DNA from: Myceligenerans crystallogenes
GTDB lineage: Bacteria > Actinomycetota > Actinomycetes > Actinomycetales > Cellulomonadaceae
Length of the DNA stretch: 64,000 bases
NCBI RefSeq assembly: GCF_039529775.1
Contig: NZ_BAAANL010000012.1
Location: 1-64,000, forward strand
Direction of reading: 5' to 3'
Made by a program: the position numbers and the translations under genes. Positions within the stretch are counted from its first letter, which is position 1; every line of letters begins with the position of its first letter. A model generated the notes under the pieces. That model was not told the DNA's origin and searched no databases. It worked only from the letters and a program-made list of their open reading frames with translations. Of the stretch, positions 1-9,532 are shown in pieces.

Positions 1-2
1 CC

Positions 3-2111
3 TGCGGCATCCAGATGCCACTGGTCCGGTCATGGTGGCTCGGCAAGAAGAAGGGCAAGGAGGCGTACGTCATCCCGGACGTGGTGGACGACGGCGCCGC
101 GCCGTCGGGCAAGCGCGTGAAGTTCACCATCGGGCGGGACGACGACGCCCGGCCGACCGCAGAGAACGACGGAACCATGGGCGGCCGCGGGAAGGGCGCC
201 ACCTGTGTGGCGTGCAGTTCGCACGCCCCCATGGAACACATCAAGGCCGAAGGAATCGGCGGAAGGCTCAATACCCAGCTGATGGCGGTGGTCGCCGAAG
301 GCAAGAGACGACGCATCTATCTGGCACCGACACCAGAGCACGAGAAGGCCGCTCGAACGGCGCTCCCGGACGACGTTCCTACTCAGTCACTTGGCCACGA
401 TCCCCGCAATCTGTGGACACCAGCGTATGGCCTGGCCCGCTTCGCCGACCTGTTCACGAACCGGCAGCTCACCGCGCTCACCACATTCAGCGACCTCGTC
501 TCCGAGGCCCGGGAGCGGGTATTTAAGGACGCGATTGACGCTGGCTTGCCGCCGGGCACCCGCCTCACTGACGGCGGCACTGACGCCGAAGCATACGCCG
601 ACACTGTGGCGTCTTATCTCGGACAAGCGGTCAGCAGGCTGTCGTCGACCAACTCGTCGCTTTGCCGATGGAACTCCGCGCCGTCCAAGGAAAGCGTGTC
701 AGACACGTTCGCCCGCCAAGCGCTTCCAATGGTCTGGGACTTTGCCGAAGGAAACACCTTCTGCAAAGGCCCTTGCGACCTCGAGTGGAGCGCCGGATGG
801 GTCGCAAAGACTATCGACCTGCTCCCAGCCAGCCTCACTGGTGTTGTGAGACAAGCCGACGCCTCGGTCCGTAAGTACACCGGCGTACTAGTCTCAACCG
901 ACCCGCCGTATTACGACAACATCGGCTACTCCGACCTCAGCGACTTCTTCTACGTCTGGCTCCGCCGCGCCCTCCGCCCGATCCACCCGGACCTGTTCGG
1001 CACCATGCTCGTGCCCAAGGCCGAGGAACTGGTCGCCAACCCCTACCGCCACGGCGGCCGCGACCAAGCCGAGAAGTTCTTCGAGGACGGCTTCGAGCAC
1101 GTCTTCGGCCGCGCCCGCGAATCGGCCAACCCCGACTACCCGATCACGGTCTTCTACGCCTTCAAGCAGGCCGAACTGGAAAAGGAAGGCGTCATCAGCA
1201 CCGGCTGGTCCACCTTCCTGGAAGGCATGATCCGCGAGGGCTGGACCATCACTGCCACCTGGCCGGTCCGCTCCGAGCGCGGCGGTCGCATGATCTCGGT
1301 CGGCACCAACGCACTGGCCTCCTCCATCGTCCTCTCCCTCCGCCCCCGCCCGTCCACCGCCCCCGCCACCGACCGCGCCGGCTTTCTTGCCGCCCTGCAC
1401 GCCGAACTGGAACAAGCCCTCCCCCGCATCCGTGAAGGCGCCATCGCCCCCGCGGACCTCCGCCAGACGATCCTCGGCCCCGGCATGGCCGTCTACTCCC
1501 GCTACTCCCGCGTCCTGGAGGCCGACGGCTCGCGAATGCCGGTCAAGACCGCGCTCGCCCTCATCAACCAGGCCTTCGACGCCCTGGAGTCCGAGCAGGA
1601 CGGCGACCTCGACCCGGACACTCGCTTCTGTCTCGACTGGTTCAAGTCCTACGGCTGGGCCACCCGCGACTACGGTGACGCCGAATCCCTGGCCGTCCCG
1701 CTCGGCATCAGCGTGGAGGGCATCGCCCGCGGCGGCGTCATCACCTCGGGCGGCGGCAAGGTGACGCTCGTCCGCCCCCAGGAGCTCGACCCGACGTGGG
1801 ACCCGTCCACCGACGACCGCATCTCCACCTGGGAAGCCACCTGCCAGATCGCGCGTGCCTACGCGGCGGACGGCCGCGAGGCCGCCGCCCGCCTCATGGC
1901 CGCCATCACGACGCACCCGCACGCCGCGGTCCCGCTCGACGACATCCAGCGCCTCGCACTACGCCTCTACGAACTCCTCGAATCCAAGGACGCCACCACA
2001 GCCGGCCTGTTCAACGGGCTGGGCGGCGCCTGGGCCGACGTCGTCACCACCTCCCGCACCGTCGAACCCGCTCCCGTGCAACACGCCTTCGACTTTAGCG
2101 CCGCCGACTGA
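3..2111 (+). CDS. DUF1156 / Zn-ribbon adenine-specific DNA methylase (COG1743 type), 5'-truncated by window
   Basis: Probable N6-adenine DNA methyltransferase of a restriction-like defence operon. The frame is open to the left edge and reads CGIQ just before the first ATG at 15. That Cys fits the end of a zinc-ribbon that in this family precedes a PLVRSWWL-like segment, so the true start and the DUF1156 domain lie upstream. The catalytic motif IV is visible as DPPYYDNIGY (DPPY codons at 900-911). It is followed by a conserved DLSDFFYVWLRR segment, then a C-terminal region with no motif I recognise. The DUF499 ATPase follows after 59 bp and the helicase after that, in the same direction. The family assignment is from pattern recognition. 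The downstream partners strengthen it. Confidence 0.85.
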   Translation, partial: CGIQMPLVRSWWLGKKKGKEAYVIPDVVDDGAAPSGKRVKFTIGRDDDARPTAENDGTMGGRGKGATCVACSSHAPMEHIKAEGIGGRLNTQLMAVVAEGKRRRIYLAPTPEHEKAARTALPDDVPTQSLGHDPRNLWTPAYGLARFADLFTNRQLTALTTFSDLVSEARERVFKDAIDAGLPPGTRLTDGGTDAEAYADTVASYLGQAVSRLSSTNSSLCRWNSAPSKESVSDTFARQALPMVWDFAEGNTFCKGPCDLEWSAGWVAKTIDLLPASLTGVVRQADASVRKYTGVLVSTDPPYYDNIGYSDLSDFFYVWLRRALRPIHPDLFGTMLVPKAEELVANPYRHGGRDQAEKFFEDGFEHVFGRARESANPDYPITVFYAFKQAELEKEGVISTGWSTFLEGMIREGWTITATWPVRSERGGRMISVGTNALASSIVLSLRPRPSTAPATDRAGFLAALHAELEQALPRIREGAIAPADLRQTILGPGMAVYSRYSRVLEADGSRMPVKTALALINQAFDALESEQDGDLDPDTRFCLDWFKSYGWATRDYGDAESLAVPLGISVEGIARGGVITSGGGKVTLVRPQELDPTWDPSTDDRISTWEATCQIARAYAADGREAAARLMAAITTHPHAAVPLDDIQRLALRLYELLESKDATTAGLFNGLGGAWADVVTTSRTVEPAPVQHAFDFSAAD

Positions 2112-2170
2112 AGCCGGCACCGGACCGATCCATCACCGCCCGTCAGAACAACCGGAAGGACCCTGCTCTC

Positions 2171-5100
2171 ATGGCCATCCTCACCAACCGCGAGAAGGTA
2201 CAACGCGGTCTGGGTCACCTGCTGTCCGGTATCGAGCCGTGGGTCGACATGCGGATGAAGGCCGACACCCCGCAGGGCGTGGACTGGGTCGAGCTCAAGT
2301 CCGCCGCGGACACCCGGAAGTTCGGGCAGAACAAGCAGTACTCCCGCGACGACATCCGCTTCCTGCTGCGGATGATCGTGGAGAACCGGGAGGTGTTCAA
2401 GGACGACCTGTCCCATGCCCAGCGCGCCCTCGTCTCGGAGCTCAAGGAGACCGCGAACGCGGTCGCCCACGCGAACTCCGTCTCGAGCGACGACACCTAC
2501 CGCGTCCTCGACACGGCCGAACGCCTCCTGCACGCCATCGGGTCGATCGAGGACGCGGCCGCCGTCGGCGACCTGAAGGTCAGCCACCAGCGCGAGGTGT
2601 TCGACCAGCAGGCCCGGAACACGCTCCGTCAGCGCACGTCGGCCACATCCGTCACCGGGAACGTGGCGGGAACGGCGATCAAGCCGTGGCGCGACGTCGT
2701 CACCCCGCACAAGGATGTCCTCAGCGGCCGCTTCTCGTCGGCCGAGTTCGCCGCCGACCTGCATGCCGTGGCGACCGGTTCCATCAAGGACGCGCCCGAG
2801 TACACGGACCCGGTCCAGTTCTTCACCCGCACGTTCCTTACCGCCGGGCTGTCGGACCTGCTCCGCCGCGCACTGCAGCGCCTCGGCGGGACAACCGGCA
2901 GCCCCGTCGTGAACCTCCAGACCCAGTTCGGCGGCGGCAAGACCCACTCCATGCTCGCTCTGTACCACCTGTTCTCCGGAACGCCGTCCTCCTCGCTTCC
3001 TCAGGGCGTCCAGGATCTGGTCCGCGAGACCCTCGGCGGCCCGGCGGCGTCGGACATCGATCCACTCGAAACCCTCGACGTGCGCCGCGTCGCACTGGTG
3101 GGGACCTGGCTCTCCACCGCCGAGCCCAACACGAGAGACGGGCGACCGGGCATCCGCACGCTGTGGGGCGAGCTCGCCTGGCAGCTCGGCGGCGACGACG
3201 CCACCGATCGCCTCGCCGCCTACGAACGAGTCGCCGAGGCGGACCGGCTGGGCGTGCCTCCCGGCGAGGCGCTGACCTCCCTGGTCCAGGACCTCACCGC
3301 CGGCGGCCGCAAGATCCTGGTCCTCGTCGACGAGTGGGTCGCGTATGCGCGCCTCCTGGTCAACCGGGACGACCTGCCCGCCGGTACGTTCGAGGCGCAG
3401 TTCACCTTCGCGCAGTACCTGACCGAACTCGCCCGCACCACACCGGGCATGATGCTGGTGGTATCGATCCCGGCATCGGACACCCTGAACAACGGAGGCG
3501 GCGGCTCGGCCCTGGAGGTCGGCGGGCCGCACGGGATGGCCGCCCTGGAACGGCTGCAGCAGGTGATCGGCCGGACGGCCGACGACTGGCGCCCCGCCAA
3601 CAACGTCGAGTCCTTCGAGATCGTGCGCCGACGGCTCTTCGAGGAGCCGGACGCCGCCGCGCTGGCCGACATCGCGGCCATCGCGAAGCAATACGTGAAG
3701 TTCTACCGGGAGAACCACGGGATGTTCCCGGCGGAGACCGAACGTCCCGAGTACGAGGCACGGATCAAGGCTGCCTACCCTGTCCATCCGGAACTCTTCG
3801 ACCGTCTGTACGAGGACTGGTCGACGCTGCCGAAGTTCCAGCGTACGCGCGGCGTACTGCAGCTGATGAGCCGCGTCATCCATGCCCTGTGGACCGGGCA
3901 GGACGCGTCGCCGATGATCAGCCCCGGGTCGGTGCCGATCGGCATCTCCGAGGTCACGAGCGAAGTCACGAAGTACCTCGACGACTCCTGGAAGACGGTG
4001 GTCGACACCGACGTCGACGGCGACACCTCCACCCCCGTCGGAATCGACGCCGCGCGCCCGGCATTCGGCGGGCGGGCCGTGACGCGCCGTGTCGCCAGAA
4101 CCGTGTTCATCGGTTCCCTGGGTACCGTCGGCACGGCACACCGGGGCGTGGACCGGATGCATGTGTGCCTGGGAACCGCCGTCCCCGGGGACACGCTGAA
4201 CCACATCGGCGACGCCCGCGACATGCTCTCCCAGCGCGCCACCTACTTCTACGAGGAGGGCGGCCGCTACTGGTTCGACCGGTCGGCCTCCGTCTCCCGT
4301 CTCGCCACGGAGCGCGCCGCCGGGTGGTCGGACGCCGACGTCCACGCCGAGATCACCGAGCAGCTCCGCGCCGAGGCTGGCACCAAGGGCGTCTTCGCAG
4401 GCGTCCACGTCGCGGTCGAGGACGCGGGAGCAGTACCGGACGACGGCGATCTGCGACTCGCGGTCCTGCACCCGCGATTCACCTGGTCGAAGGAGAACTC
4501 GTCGTCCGCCCGCGAACTCGCCGGCCAGATCCTCACCCGGTCCGGCTCGTCCCAGCGCCGCCGCCGGAACATGATCGTCATGGTTGCCGCGGACGACAGC
4601 AGGATGCCCGACCTCGACGGCGTCGTCCGGGAGTACCTGGCCTGGAGATCCATCGCCGACGACGCCGAGAACCTGGCACTGACCATCCCGCAGGCCAATC
4701 AGGCCAGGACACGGGTCAACCAGCTGAAGAACGCCGTCGTCGTCCGGCTGCGAAACACCTACACGGCGGCGCTGGTGCCGGACCAGCAGGCGAACGGCCG
4801 CCCCGAGAACATGTTCCTCCGCATCGGCGAGGGCGACAGCCCGCTCGCGGTCCGGGTCGCGGAGAAGCTCGCCTCACAGGGCCGCCTCGTGTCCCAGCTC
4901 GGCCTCGAGGTCCTGCACATGCGCCTGATCGGGCCGCTGGCCAACGCCTGGGGAACGGGCCACGTGCGCATGGGCGACCTGTGGTCCTGGTACACCGAGT
5001 ACCCGTACCTGCAGCGGCTGACCTCACGTTCCGTCCTGGAGTCCGCCGTTCTCGCGGTGGCAAGCTCGATGATCTGGGAGACCGAGGGCTTCGCCCTCGC

Positions 5101-5596
5101 CGCCGGGTACGACGACGACGCCGGCCGCTACGTGGACCTCTGGCTGCCCGGCGACCGGCCGGAACCGATGTCGGTCCCGGACACCTGGCTCCTCGTGGTC
5201 CCGGAGCGGGCCAAGGCACAGCGCGCAGCGGAGCGGCCGGCAGCGCCGGAACCCGGGAACGACGAGTCGGGAAAGGTCACGGACGCGACGCCGGACGGTG
5301 GGACGACGCCGTCCGTTCCGGAACGGCGCCCGAACGAACCGGCCGGCACATCCGACGCGATCCGTCGTCGCTTCTTCGGCAGCAAGACGCTCGACAGGGT
5401 CGCCTATGTCAAGGACTGGAACGCCCTGGACCAGGAGGTCATCAGCGCACTGATGGCGACCGAGGGCACCGAGGTGACGATAGAGATCGAGATCCACGCC
5501 AGCAATGCCGGGGGATTCCCCGAGCGCATCATCCGCAACGTCCGCGAGAACGCGACGACGCTGGGATTCGACCAGCACGGCTTCGAGGCCGAGTAG
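2171..5596 (+). CDS. DUF499 AAA-type ATPase with N-terminal Swt1-like HEPN region
   Basis: Large ATPase of 1141 residues, the COG1483 partner of DUF1156 methylases. The N-terminal 120 residues (KVQRGLGHLLSGIEPWVDMR and on) resemble the Swt1-family HEPN domain found in front of such ATPases. The Walker A is GGGKTHS with K257. The Walker B is LVLVDEW with D387-E388. The C-terminal half includes an acidic, Pro-rich linker near 1025-1065 and then a short conserved tail. An AAGGAC-like ribosome site precedes the ATG, and the gene lies 59 bp after the methylase, so they are probably co-transcribed. It probably powers target sensing or loading of the methylase/helicase complex. That role is inferred. 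Confidence 0.85.
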   Translation: MAILTNREKVQRGLGHLLSGIEPWVDMRMKADTPQGVDWVELKSAADTRKFGQNKQYSRDDIRFLLRMIVENREVFKDDLSHAQRALVSELKETANAVAHANSVSSDDTYRVLDTAERLLHAIGSIEDAAAVGDLKVSHQREVFDQQARNTLRQRTSATSVTGNVAGTAIKPWRDVVTPHKDVLSGRFSSAEFAADLHAVATGSIKDAPEYTDPVQFFTRTFLTAGLSDLLRRALQRLGGTTGSPVVNLQTQFGGGKTHSMLALYHLFSGTPSSSLPQGVQDLVRETLGGPAASDIDPLETLDVRRVALVGTWLSTAEPNTRDGRPGIRTLWGELAWQLGGDDATDRLAAYERVAEADRLGVPPGEALTSLVQDLTAGGRKILVLVDEWVAYARLLVNRDDLPAGTFEAQFTFAQYLTELARTTPGMMLVVSIPASDTLNNGGGGSALEVGGPHGMAALERLQQVIGRTADDWRPANNVESFEIVRRRLFEEPDAAALADIAAIAKQYVKFYRENHGMFPAETERPEYEARIKAAYPVHPELFDRLYEDWSTLPKFQRTRGVLQLMSRVIHALWTGQDASPMISPGSVPIGISEVTSEVTKYLDDSWKTVVDTDVDGDTSTPVGIDAARPAFGGRAVTRRVARTVFIGSLGTVGTAHRGVDRMHVCLGTAVPGDTLNHIGDARDMLSQRATYFYEEGGRYWFDRSASVSRLATERAAGWSDADVHAEITEQLRAEAGTKGVFAGVHVAVEDAGAVPDDGDLRLAVLHPRFTWSKENSSSARELAGQILTRSGSSQRRRRNMIVMVAADDSRMPDLDGVVREYLAWRSIADDAENLALTIPQANQARTRVNQLKNAVVVRLRNTYTAALVPDQQANGRPENMFLRIGEGDSPLAVRVAEKLASQGRLVSQLGLEVLHMRLIGPLANAWGTGHVRMGDLWSWYTEYPYLQRLTSRSVLESAVLAVASSMIWETEGFALAAGYDDDAGRYVDLWLPGDRPEPMSVPDTWLLVVPERAKAQRAAERPAAPEPGNDESGKVTDATPDGGTTPSVPERRPNEPAGTSDAIRRRFFGSKTLDRVAYVKDWNALDQEVISALMATEGTEVTIEIEIHASNAGGFPERIIRNVRENATTLGFDQHGFEAE

Positions 5597-5627
5597 GTCC
5601 GGAATCACCGCCAGAGAGGAGAAGATC

Positions 5628-8600
5628 ATGCAGGACGCGGACGTCCTCACGCTGCAGGCCCTTCGGCCAGGGATGCGGGTCCACGGTATCGCCGAGACCC
5701 CGGTCACGATCCGCGCCGTCGAACCGATCGGCAGTTCCGCCGCGCGCGTGACGTACCTCGACGGCGACGGCCTGCTCGCGGAGGAAGTCCTGCGCCCAGA
5801 CGACACCCGGCACCTGCGCGCGGCAGGGCCGGCCGGCCGGCCGTTCGACGCCGACCCCGAGGACTGGCGGCTCGCGGCGGAGGCGTTGCGGATCAAGTAC
5901 GCCGCGCAGCACGATCCGATGCTCGCCGTGTCGACGTCGGACCTGGATCCACTGCCGCATCAGCTGTACGCGGTCTACGACGCGCTCATTCCGCGCACAC
6001 CGCTGCGGTTCCTGCTGGCCGACGACCCCGGCGCCGGCAAGACGGTCATGGCCGGGCTCTACATCAAGGAACTCCTGCTGCGCGGCGCTCTCGACCGCTG
6101 CCTCGTCGTCGCCCCGGGGTCCCTCGTGGACCAGTGGCAGGATGAGTTGTCCGAGAAGTTCGGGCTGACGTTCGACGTCCTCACCAAGGACTCCATCGAT
6201 GCGGTCCGCGAGCCCGGCGACGTGTTCGTGAGGCATCCGCGCCTGATCGCGCGAATGGACCAGCTCGCGCGGCACGACGGCCTCATGGACGCCCTGCGGC
6301 GGACCGACTTCGATCTGGTGGTCGTGGACGAGGCGCACCGGATGTCGGCGACCTGGTCCGGGGAAGAGGTCAAGCGAACGAAGCGCTACCGCCTGGGCGA
6401 GCGACTCGGCGAGGTCGCCCGGCACCTGCTGCTGATGACCGCCACCCCGCATTCCGGCAAGGGCGATGACTTCCACCTCTTCCTGGCCCTGCTCGACCCG
6501 GACCGCTTCGAGGGCAGGTCGCGGGGCCGTCAGACAGCCCATCCCGGTGACCTGATGCGCCGGATGCTCAAGGAGCATCTCCTGACCATGGAGGGCAAGC
6601 CGCTGTTCCCGGAGCGGCACGCGTCCACCGTGCCGTACGACCTGTCGGCGGGCGAGTACGACCTGTACAAGGCCGTGACGCACTACGTACGCAACGAGAT
6701 GGGACGCGCGGACAGGCTCACCAACGACAAGAAGCGCCGCAACACGGTGGGGTTCGCGCTGCAGGTCCTACAGCGACGGCTTGCCTCCAGCCCCGAGGCT
6801 ATCCTGCGCAGCCTGGAACGACGCCGTGACCGGCTGCGCAAGCGCATCACCGACATGGAAGGGTTCGGGCCCGCGGCCGTCGTCGTACCTCAGGACGTGG
6901 ACCGCACCTGGGACGACGACGACATCGACTCCCGGCTCGCGGACATGGACGCGGCGGAGACCGAGAGTATCGAGTCGGCGGTTCTTGACGCCGCGACCGC
7001 TGCCCAGACCGTCGCCGAACTGCGGGAAGAGATCGCGGTGCTGGAGACTCTGGTCGGGCGTGCGATGCAGGTCCGCCGATCCGGGGCGGACCGGAAATGG
7101 ACGGAGCTCGGACGTATCCTGACCGATCAGAAGGTCACGGCGGCCTCGGACGGGACCGTGCGCAAGATCATCGTGTTCACCGAGCACCGGGACACGCTGA
7201 ACTACCTGCACCAGCGCATCGGAGACCTGCTCGGCGACCCGGACGCCGTCGTCACCATCCACGGTGCGGTCTCGCGCGTCGAGCGCCGGGCACGCACCGA
7301 GCGGTTCACCCAGGACCGGCACGTCCGCGTCCTCGTGGCGACCGACGCCGCCGGTGAGGGTCTGAACCTGCAGCGTGCCCACCTGATGGTGAACTACGAC
7401 CTGCCGTGGAACCCGAACAAGATCGAGCAGCGGTTCGGGCGGGTCCACCGGATCGGGCAGACCGAGACGTGTCATCTGTGGAACCTGGTGGCTAAGGGCA
7501 CCCGGGAGGGTGATGTCCTGGGCCGGCTTCTGGTCAAGATCGAGCAACAGCGCCAGGACTACGGCGGGCAGGTCTTCGACGTCCTCGGCGAGGCGTTCGA
7601 GAACCGGCCTCTGAGAGACCTGCTCGTCGAGGCCATCCGGTACGGCGACGACCCGCAGGTGCGCGCGCGGAACGAGGAGGTCATCGACGCGGCCGTCGCC
7701 GAGGGTATCCCGAGGCTGCTCGAGGAACGCGCGCTGAACGTCGATGTGGTGACCAGCGCCGACGCGCAGGCTCTCGCGGTCCAGATGGAGCGTGCCCGCG
7801 CACGCCGCCTGCAGCCGCTGTACATCCGCGCGTTCTTCAACGCCGCGTTCCGGCGGCTCGGCGGGCGCATCGTGGCCCGGCAGGCCGGGCGCCACGAGAT
7901 CAAACGGGTGCCCGCGTCGTTGCGCGAGCGAACCCGCCGGACGAGCCGGTCCGTCCCGCTGCCGCACTACGAGCGCGTGTGCTTCGAACAGGCACACATC
8001 AGGCAGGAGGGACAGCCCGCCGCCGAACTCCTCGCGCCGGGACATCCGCTGCTCGACGCCGTTGTCGACGCGACGATCGACGAACTCGGGCACGTGCTGG
8101 AGCGCGGCGCAGTCCTGTACGACGAGGGCTCCGACGCGACCGAACCACGACTCCTCGTCGCGACCACCGAGCAGATCGACAACGGGCACGGTGCCGTCGT
8201 CTCGCGCCGCTTCGCGTACACCGAACTCGACCGGCACGGCGCGACGACGTCGGACAACTCAGCTCCCTACCTGAACTACGGAGGGCTTCCAGCGGGATCG
8301 ACCGACGCGGTCACTGCGGCCGTGCAGCAGGAGTGGCTCGCGACGGGTGCCGAGGACGTCGCGGTCGCCTGGTCGACGGAACACACGCTGCAGGAGCACG
8401 AGCGCGAGGTCCGCGCCTCGGTGACCTCACAGGTGGACAAGACCCGCGGCGCCGTCGAGGCCCGCCTGGCCTCGGAGATCAACTACTGGGACCGCAGGAC
8501 GGAAGAACTCAGGCAGCGTGAGGCTGACGGCAAGCGGAACAAGATCCGGCCGGAGACCGCATACTCCCATGCCCGCAAACTGGAGGACCGGCGCGCCCTG

Positions 8601-9128
8601 CGCCTCCGCGAGCTCGAACTGGATGCGAGGCTCCGCGTCAAGCCGCCTCAGGTACGTGGCGTCGCGCTCGTGATTCCCGCGGGAATGGTGACGGACACCA
8701 TTGACGGCAGCGGCGGCCGCCACCGGACGGGAGCGGTCGACACCGAGTGGGTCGAGCGCCGCGCAGTGGACGCGGTGCTCGCCGCGGAGCGAGCCCTCGG
8801 TGCGGTGCCCGAGGAGAAGGCCCGCAACCATCCTGGATGGGACATCCGCTCGGTTCGGCAGGACGGATCGGTGGCGCACATCGAGGTCAAGGGGCGGATC
8901 GCGGGCAGTGATGACTTCACGGTCACCAAGACCGAGGTCAACCAGGCGAAGAACCTGGGCGACAGCCATCGCCTCGCGCTCGTCTCGGTAAGCCCCGGGC
9001 CGGCCTCCGAGGACGAGGTGCGCTACGTCCTGCATGCCTTCGATGACACCGACACCGACGACTTCACGACGAAGAAGTACGTCAAGGACTGGAAGAAGCT
9101 CTGGAAACGAGGCACTGCGCCGCTGTAG
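5628..9128 (+). CDS. SNF2/DEAD-like helicase with C-terminal DUF3883 nuclease-like domain
   Basis: Superfamily 2 ATP-dependent DNA translocase of 1166 residues. The start is the ATG at 5628, preceded by GAGAGGAGAAG; the frame also runs upstream without an equally good site. Motif I is DDPGAGKT (K138), where most relatives have DEVGLGKT. Motif II is DEAH at 234-237. Motif VI is QRFGRVHRIGQ near 601. The last 120 residues carry WDIRSV followed by IEVKGR (E1086, K1088), the D...ExK layout of a DUF3883 domain, a PD-(D/E)xK-like fold. The protein may therefore translocate and cut DNA. DISARM-type helicases are relatives, but no DUF1998 gene is seen here. It ends the operon. Confidence 0.87.
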   Translation: MQDADVLTLQALRPGMRVHGIAETPVTIRAVEPIGSSAARVTYLDGDGLLAEEVLRPDDTRHLRAAGPAGRPFDADPEDWRLAAEALRIKYAAQHDPMLAVSTSDLDPLPHQLYAVYDALIPRTPLRFLLADDPGAGKTVMAGLYIKELLLRGALDRCLVVAPGSLVDQWQDELSEKFGLTFDVLTKDSIDAVREPGDVFVRHPRLIARMDQLARHDGLMDALRRTDFDLVVVDEAHRMSATWSGEEVKRTKRYRLGERLGEVARHLLLMTATPHSGKGDDFHLFLALLDPDRFEGRSRGRQTAHPGDLMRRMLKEHLLTMEGKPLFPERHASTVPYDLSAGEYDLYKAVTHYVRNEMGRADRLTNDKKRRNTVGFALQVLQRRLASSPEAILRSLERRRDRLRKRITDMEGFGPAAVVVPQDVDRTWDDDDIDSRLADMDAAETESIESAVLDAATAAQTVAELREEIAVLETLVGRAMQVRRSGADRKWTELGRILTDQKVTAASDGTVRKIIVFTEHRDTLNYLHQRIGDLLGDPDAVVTIHGAVSRVERRARTERFTQDRHVRVLVATDAAGEGLNLQRAHLMVNYDLPWNPNKIEQRFGRVHRIGQTETCHLWNLVAKGTREGDVLGRLLVKIEQQRQDYGGQVFDVLGEAFENRPLRDLLVEAIRYGDDPQVRARNEEVIDAAVAEGIPRLLEERALNVDVVTSADAQALAVQMERARARRLQPLYIRAFFNAAFRRLGGRIVARQAGRHEIKRVPASLRERTRRTSRSVPLPHYERVCFEQAHIRQEGQPAAELLAPGHPLLDAVVDATIDELGHVLERGAVLYDEGSDATEPRLLVATTEQIDNGHGAVVSRRFAYTELDRHGATTSDNSAPYLNYGGLPAGSTDAVTAAVQQEWLATGAEDVAVAWSTEHTLQEHEREVRASVTSQVDKTRGAVEARLASEINYWDRRTEELRQREADGKRNKIRPETAYSHARKLEDRRALRLRELELDARLRVKPPQVRGVALVIPAGMVTDTIDGSGGRHRTGAVDTEWVERRAVDAVLAAERALGAVPEEKARNHPGWDIRSVRQDGSVAHIEVKGRIAGSDDFTVTKTEVNQAKNLGDSHRLALVSVSPGPASEDEVRYVLHAFDDTDTDDFTTKKYVKDWKKLWKRGTAPL

Positions 9129-9148
9129 AACCGGCCCACGCCGTGATC

Positions 9149-9389
9149 TCACGGCCCGAGATGCGTGATCGCCACGACGTTCACCCCGTCCTTCCGCCGG
9201 TAGGACGGACCCGTCGCGGTGATCACCGTGAGCGCGACGGGAGGCAGTCGCAGTCACGTAGCTCGCCACGTTCCGCGCCATGCCGAACAGCAGCGCCTGG
9301 ACGCGGAGCGGGTCTCGTCGCACACCGTCGAGGGCAACGATCTCGGCCAGCGCGATGGTCTGCACGACACATGCCGCCCCCGGACACAT
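9149..9389 (-). pseudogene. Remnant of a DUF4143-type AAA ATPase gene
   Basis: Reading the minus strand, 9389 down to about 9250 encodes IVALDGVRRDPLRVQALLF and ARNVASYVTA. This resembles the start of a DUF4143 domain. In another frame, 9240 down to the TGA at 9149 encodes TATGPSYRRKDGVNVVAI and THLGP-stop, the usual tail of the same ATPase family. The middle of the domain and the whole N-terminal ATPase are missing, so this looks like a decayed, internally deleted copy. It fills most of the gap between the helicase and the kinase-like gene. The identification rests on short similarity by eye. Confidence 0.4.
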
Positions 9390-9532
9390 GCCGCCCTCGC
9401 ACCGTCACCACTCGGTCGACCCGTCACCGACCTCGAAGGCCGCACCCGACTCGTCGCAGACCTCACGCCCTGAGGTCTGCGCGGTCCGAAATTCCGGCGA
9501 CATCGGCGACCGTCCCGGTCAGGATGGCCGGT

